Assembly (NCBI RefSeq): GCF_000004075.3
Contig: NC_026659.2
Span: 26,678,272-26,742,271, forward strand
Direction of reading: 5' to 3'
DNA: 64,000 nt
Source of the DNA: Cucumis sativus
Taxonomy: Eukaryota > Streptophyta > Magnoliopsida > Cucurbitales > Cucurbitaceae
The translations under genes were made by a program, and so were the position numbers. Positions within the stretch are counted from its first letter, which is position 1. Each line of letters opens with the position of its first letter. Of the stretch, positions 59,774-64,000 are shown piece by piece. The notes under the pieces were generated by a model. It was not told where the DNA came from. It searched no databases and saw only the letters and a program-made list of their open reading frames with translations.

Positions 59774-60294
59774 TTTCCTTTTATCTATAAATTTTAGTTA
59801 AACTTTCACTTTTGTACTAAATAGTTTCTTCACATATTTAAACCATACTCATTAGTGTTGGTTTATAAATTTGCTTATTAATGAAAGAATGTATTGAATT
59901 TATTAAATATTAAATTTTTTTTTATCAAAAATACGATTAATGTAATTGTTTGATGCAACTGTGAAGAACCAACTTAAATGTTAAGACAATTTGAGTTAAC
60001 ATTTAAGTATGACTTTGAATGTTTTAGTTTCATCCAAAAATATTATCTTTTAAGGGTTTTAATTGAAACGGGATCTGATGTATGATGATCAATTCAAACC
60101 AAATTTAATTTGGTTTAAAGATCTTCAGTTATTTTACAAGTTCATTAACCTTTTTATTTCTGTTAGCACCAACAACATCAAAGTTGGAGCATAATAAACA
60201 AAATGTTGAGCATAATTGAAATGATGAAATTAACAAGAGAAAGAAAGAAGGGTCAGCCGCGGGGGTTTATAGAGGGTTTAGAGGAACCCGCGAA
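59774..60294. other. Intergenic spacer
   Basis: CDC48B 3' UTR and a short promoter region for the downstream same-strand RimP-like gene. No further gene. Confidence 0.6.
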
Positions 60295-62523
60295 ATGTCC
60301 TTCCTGCCACCTCCCCATCAATCAACCGACTACGCAAACACAATGCTTCGTAACAAGATTGCTCATACTTTACTCCGTCGATCTCCAATCGCCGCCGTTT
60401 CCTCTCCACTCTCCTCCCTCGGAGCACCCTCGTCCACAGTCTTTGCCTCTGAACCAACGCCTTCTCAAACTACTTGCTCCTCTTTCTCCTGTCGCCACCA
60501 CGCGTTCCCCTTTTCCCTGCGGTTGTTCAATACCAATTCCTCTAAACACTTTCGAGATGAAGTCAAAGAACAAAATCCTCCTCAGTGTACGGATGCGTTT
60601 TTTTTCTCATCCCTGTGCAATCCGTCAATTTTCTCTTATTTCCAGGCTTCAATCGAGATTACTTTTCGGGATATGATTTATGAATGGGTTTTGTAGTTGT
60701 CTGATTAGTGATTCATTTTCGATTGACTTTTTATACTGTAGATGGTGGTATGTTGTTTTGTGGAATATCTGACTAAAGGCGGTGTATGATTCAGTCATTT
60801 TCAGTTGTTTTGATTGTTGGACTGCTTCTCTTGTTTATTATGTTTCATTGAGATTTTTGTTCCTTTATTTATCCATGCAGGTCTAATGTTTGAAAGGCTT
60901 TATGATTTCAATAATATTTGACTAATTGCTTCAACTGTCGATTACTGGTTATCGTTGTAGTGTTATTTATAAATCTTTTGAACGTAAAGTAGATGGTCTA
61001 CTGTAGATTTTATGTGGAAGGTTCCCTTTGCTTCAGTGTACAAAGTTTTCTTCAATCTAATGATAATATCGGTGTGCCCATTACAATTTGTACATTTGTC
61101 GGTATTTTTTACTCTCTTACAGGAATTTTCTAATTTAAAATTTGTTTAAGCCATGTATAAAGCTTGGGTCTCAATTTTGTAAATCTCTTAACTTTTGTAG
61201 ATGGGAGGGAAGATGAGGGAGAAACCACGGATGGATGGGAAGAAGACGATGATGATCTGGAGCCTGAGGTATTTTCATCTATTGAACTGAGCTTTTATTC
61301 CACTATTTTTACAGGTGATGCTAATTTTTGTTGATAACATAGCTTGGTGATGGAGGGGATGGTGGTGGTGTCGTTTTACAAGGCGTGCCATGGGGTGAGC
61401 ATGTTCTTCTTCTTGCTCAAGAGGTCCTGCTGCAATTTGGCGATGACATAAAACTGTATTCTTTCAAGGTCACTCCACGTGGGTACATTTATGTCAGATT
61501 AGATAAACTCTCACACGAGTAATTTTCTTCTTTCTGTCTTTCCCTATTTTTCTCACGTAAGAGCTGTGCGTTTTACCTTCTAAGCACTGGGGAATTTGAT
61601 TTGCAATCACTTTTTAAGCCCTTTTTGCGTGTGGGAGAGATTAGCAATCAACTCAAACCGTGTCTTATAATAAGAGGTGGAAAAAACTAATCATATCAAA
61701 CACATCTGCCTCCAGGCTTTTGAATTTTATTTCATACCCTTTATCTTTGTCACTATGAATTTGGCTGACTCTGATGGTTGTTGTCCCAACTAGTTAGTAT
61801 TGAAAAATTATATTCTTTGATGAAAACCTATTTGTTTTTGTTTAAGTTATATATTTGTTTCTGGATAGGAAATCTGTAGTCATGTAGTTGTGATGACATC
61901 ATAACCATGAAAATAAACTGCGATGGGCATTGCATCGGTTTGAATTTCATAAATCAGATTTATAGGTGGCTTTAACTTGATTTAAATTGATAGCTTGTAA
62001 AATATTGTTCTCTTCTTAGATTTGGTTGTCCCAACCTGGAGGAGCTTGATAGTTATAGCAAAGAGTACAAAAAGAGATTAGATGAAACTGGAGCACTTGG
62101 AAATATTCCCGATGATTTAGCCCTGGAGGTAATAGTTGATAGACTTACTATCCATCCCTACTGTACAAAAATGACTACTTATTGGTTGATTACCTGAACG
62201 ATCACACTTTTGCTGTGAAGGTATCGTCTCCAGGTGCAGAGAGATTACTGAAGATTCCAGATGATCTGCTTAGATTTAAAGCCACACCAATGCGAGTTTC
62301 TTACATTGAAGATGTAGACTCGAGAGGCTCTGAAAATGATGGAGTTTTTATGTTGGATCATTTAGAATTGGAATCTGAAAGTTGTATCTGGAAATTGGCA
62401 AATGTGAGGGAAAACCGAGATCCTTTAAGTAAGGGCAGGCCTTTGACTCGTAAGCAGAAAGAATGGAGGTTAAAGTTACCCTATGCAAATCATAAGAAGG
62501 TATTCCTTTACCTTAAATGCTGA
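60295..62523 (+). CDS. RimP-like (UPF0090/DUF150) organellar protein
   Basis: Bacterial RimP helps assemble the 30S ribosomal subunit; plant relatives carry targeting peptides and are presumed to act on organellar ribosomes. Exons 60295-60586, 61201-61268, 61343-61518, 62020-62128 and 62221-62523 give 315 residues. The first about 95 residues are Ser/Arg-rich with no fold (for example MLRNKIAHTLLRRSP), then an acidic linker (WEEDDDDLEPE). The RimP core reads VPWGEHVLLLAQEVLLQF, GYIYVRLDKL, the signature LEVSSPGAERLLKIPDDLLR and PLTRKQKEWRL. The protein ends HKKVFLYLKC without a further intron, although a GTATTC donor-like site occurs at 62500. An alternative start at 60343 would give a more typical targeting peptide. 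Mitochondrial versus plastid targeting cannot be told. Confidence 0.85.
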
Positions 62524-64000
62524 GAGTCAGCTCCTCAAGGTTCAAAAGAAAGGAGGGGTCGTGTACTTAATTCATGAGGTTAGTGTTAGTTTTACGTAGG
62601 ATTATTTTATTTGAGGTCTTGGAGCTTTTCGACTTGGACACTTTCATCTGTTTGGAAAAGTTGTGTCCAGTTCAAGCATTATTTTCTCATAGGATGTTTT
62701 TTTATTTTTGGAATTGATATCTTTGTAAGGATTTGGTATACTGGGTATCTTAAGTTTTGCTTGTGTCTGATCTTTCAACTGGTATTTTTTTTCTCAACTG
62801 TATTGAACTTCAAAGTTGATATTTTTTCCTCTAATCTAATTCATTTTCACAGCCTAAATGGTGTTTTCTTTTAGATATATACTATTTCATTCACTTGGTT
62901 TCTCTACTTTTCATTGCTCTTCTGCCCGTAACTTTTAATATTCACTCCTAATCTTGGGCTTCTCTATTGGTATTGCCTTTCACTTTCTACTTTATTGGTT
63001 AAAGTTCTGTAAATCATTGGAAGTTCCTTTTTCACCCTTTCCCCGTTTTTTATATAATCATTTACCCTTTATCAATTTATTCTGTGATAATTTCATTACC
63101 TAAGTCGCATGCCCATTAGTCGGTGTGAAAGCCTTGAAGACTCCTTTAATGCATTATCTGTTTATGATATCCTTGCATGTTACATCCCAGCAGGCTTTTA
63201 GCTCTTCAACGAAAATAAAGTGCAGATATGTGGCTGTGTATTACATGGTGATTGAGTAAAATTCCTGATGTTGGTTTGGTTTGCTGTTCATTTGGTTTGC
63301 TGACGTTAAAACCTTCAAAAGAGTCAGACATTACCCTTCATGGACCAAGGAAAGCAATTGCGCTCTCTCTCTCTCTCTCTCTATGCGTGTGTATGTGTTT
63401 TAGGGATCTTGTTATTGATTTAATCCTTTTTGTAATAAGATTTAAGGGAAACTATTTTAACAATAGTCACGAGAATGATATTGTTTATTTCAGAGTAACA
63501 CTTAAGAGTGATGCCATTTTGAAATCTAGAACAACAAAAAAGTATAATCATGAGAACACTACTATTCTTAGAAGAATAATACTTCTTGTCAGATACTAGA
63601 GAGCTTGCACTTATTTTCTCGGACGACTTATTTCTATTGGTTCTGTTAAATATATAGCTTTTTCCTTCTATCCTTGACCCAATAGAGATAAACATCTTAT
63701 TAACTTATGTGTAACCAAAATTTTCTTCTCCTCTACTAGAATTACGTTCATCTATGCATGTTACACAGTAGAACCAGAGAGCTGACGTTCTTTTGGAGGA
63801 AATCCAACTGAGCCACAGTAATCTTATCATCCATCACGACCAGAGGGCCAGCTAACAAATTTCAAACTTGGCACATATTGCTTGTCACACTCGTAGAATG
63901 AGCCAACAAGGAGTGTGTCTGTACGCTAAAGAGGGACAGGTCAATAATGGAGTAAATTGTTTGATGGGTGATTTTTTCCCAAGTGGTTATAGATCCTAAA
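62524..64000. other. Intergenic region to window end
   Basis: RimP-like 3' UTR and spacer with a CT microsatellite at 63363-63382. The last about 250 bases are less AT-rich and may be part of a neighbouring transcript, but no convincing protein could be read on either strand. Confidence 0.5.

Noticed and set aside
62500-62523. Splice donor at the end of the RimP-like gene
   Set aside because: Reading through gives HKKVFLYLKC and a stop, the usual ending of the family, so no further intron is needed.
63252-63695. Open frames near the right end
   Set aside because: They cross a CT microsatellite and AT-rich spacer and show no protein similarity.
1-64000. CRISPR arrays, bacterial operons or intact viral genomes
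   Set aside because: None of the hallmarks were seen; the only array-like repeat is the coding minisatellite at 37288-37680.

Overview
The window is nuclear DNA from a flowering plant. Genes have many short GT-AG introns, low-complexity AT-rich spacers and plant-only families (triose-phosphate translocator, PDCB, ureide permeases, PPR, NINJA/AFP). Small elements with ATAGCAAA-type termini suggest a cucurbit such as Cucumis; that assignment is inferred from recalled repeat style, not proven. No bacterial, organellar or viral gene block is present.

Layout. 1-1406 (+): 3' part of a 14-3-3 gene. 3643-5404 (-): small EAF7/MRGBP-like NuA4 subunit. 7264-10699 (+): chloroplast triose-phosphate/phosphate translocator, 12 exons. 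14836-16017 (+): plasmodesmata callose-binding X8 protein. 18428-29977 (+): tandem array of three intact seven-exon ureide permease genes. 30927-32897 (+): intronless P-class PPR protein. 35463-37820 (+): plant-specific protein with a very large cysteine-rich repeat tail and a possible in-frame cysteine-rich cassette exon. 38670-41419 (-): NINJA-family AFP (ABI5-binding) repressor with a G-box/ABRE cluster upstream. 45330-46651 (-): two identical tRNA-Thr(CGT) genes around a decayed TRIM-like element. 46779-52404 (+): asparagine synthetase domain protein (ASNSD1-like), 14 exons, carrying two truncated LINE tails in introns. 53782-59773 (+): CDC48B/AFG2-like double AAA ATPase. 60295-62523 (+): organelle-targeted RimP-like (UPF0090) protein. 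The rest is AT-rich spacer with MITE-like elements and microsatellites.

Exon coordinates were derived by hand from splice consensus, reading-phase continuity and known family sequence; each multi-exon model adds up to an uninterrupted frame. Neighbouring genes look functionally unrelated, as is normal in a plant genome; the exception is the ureide permease array, which is a local duplication. The most unusual items are the cysteine-rich repeat gene with its possible cassette exon, the permease array with a shared 5'-leader acceptor, the ABRE cluster, three apparent GC-AG introns, and the two LINE tails with clear target-site duplications.
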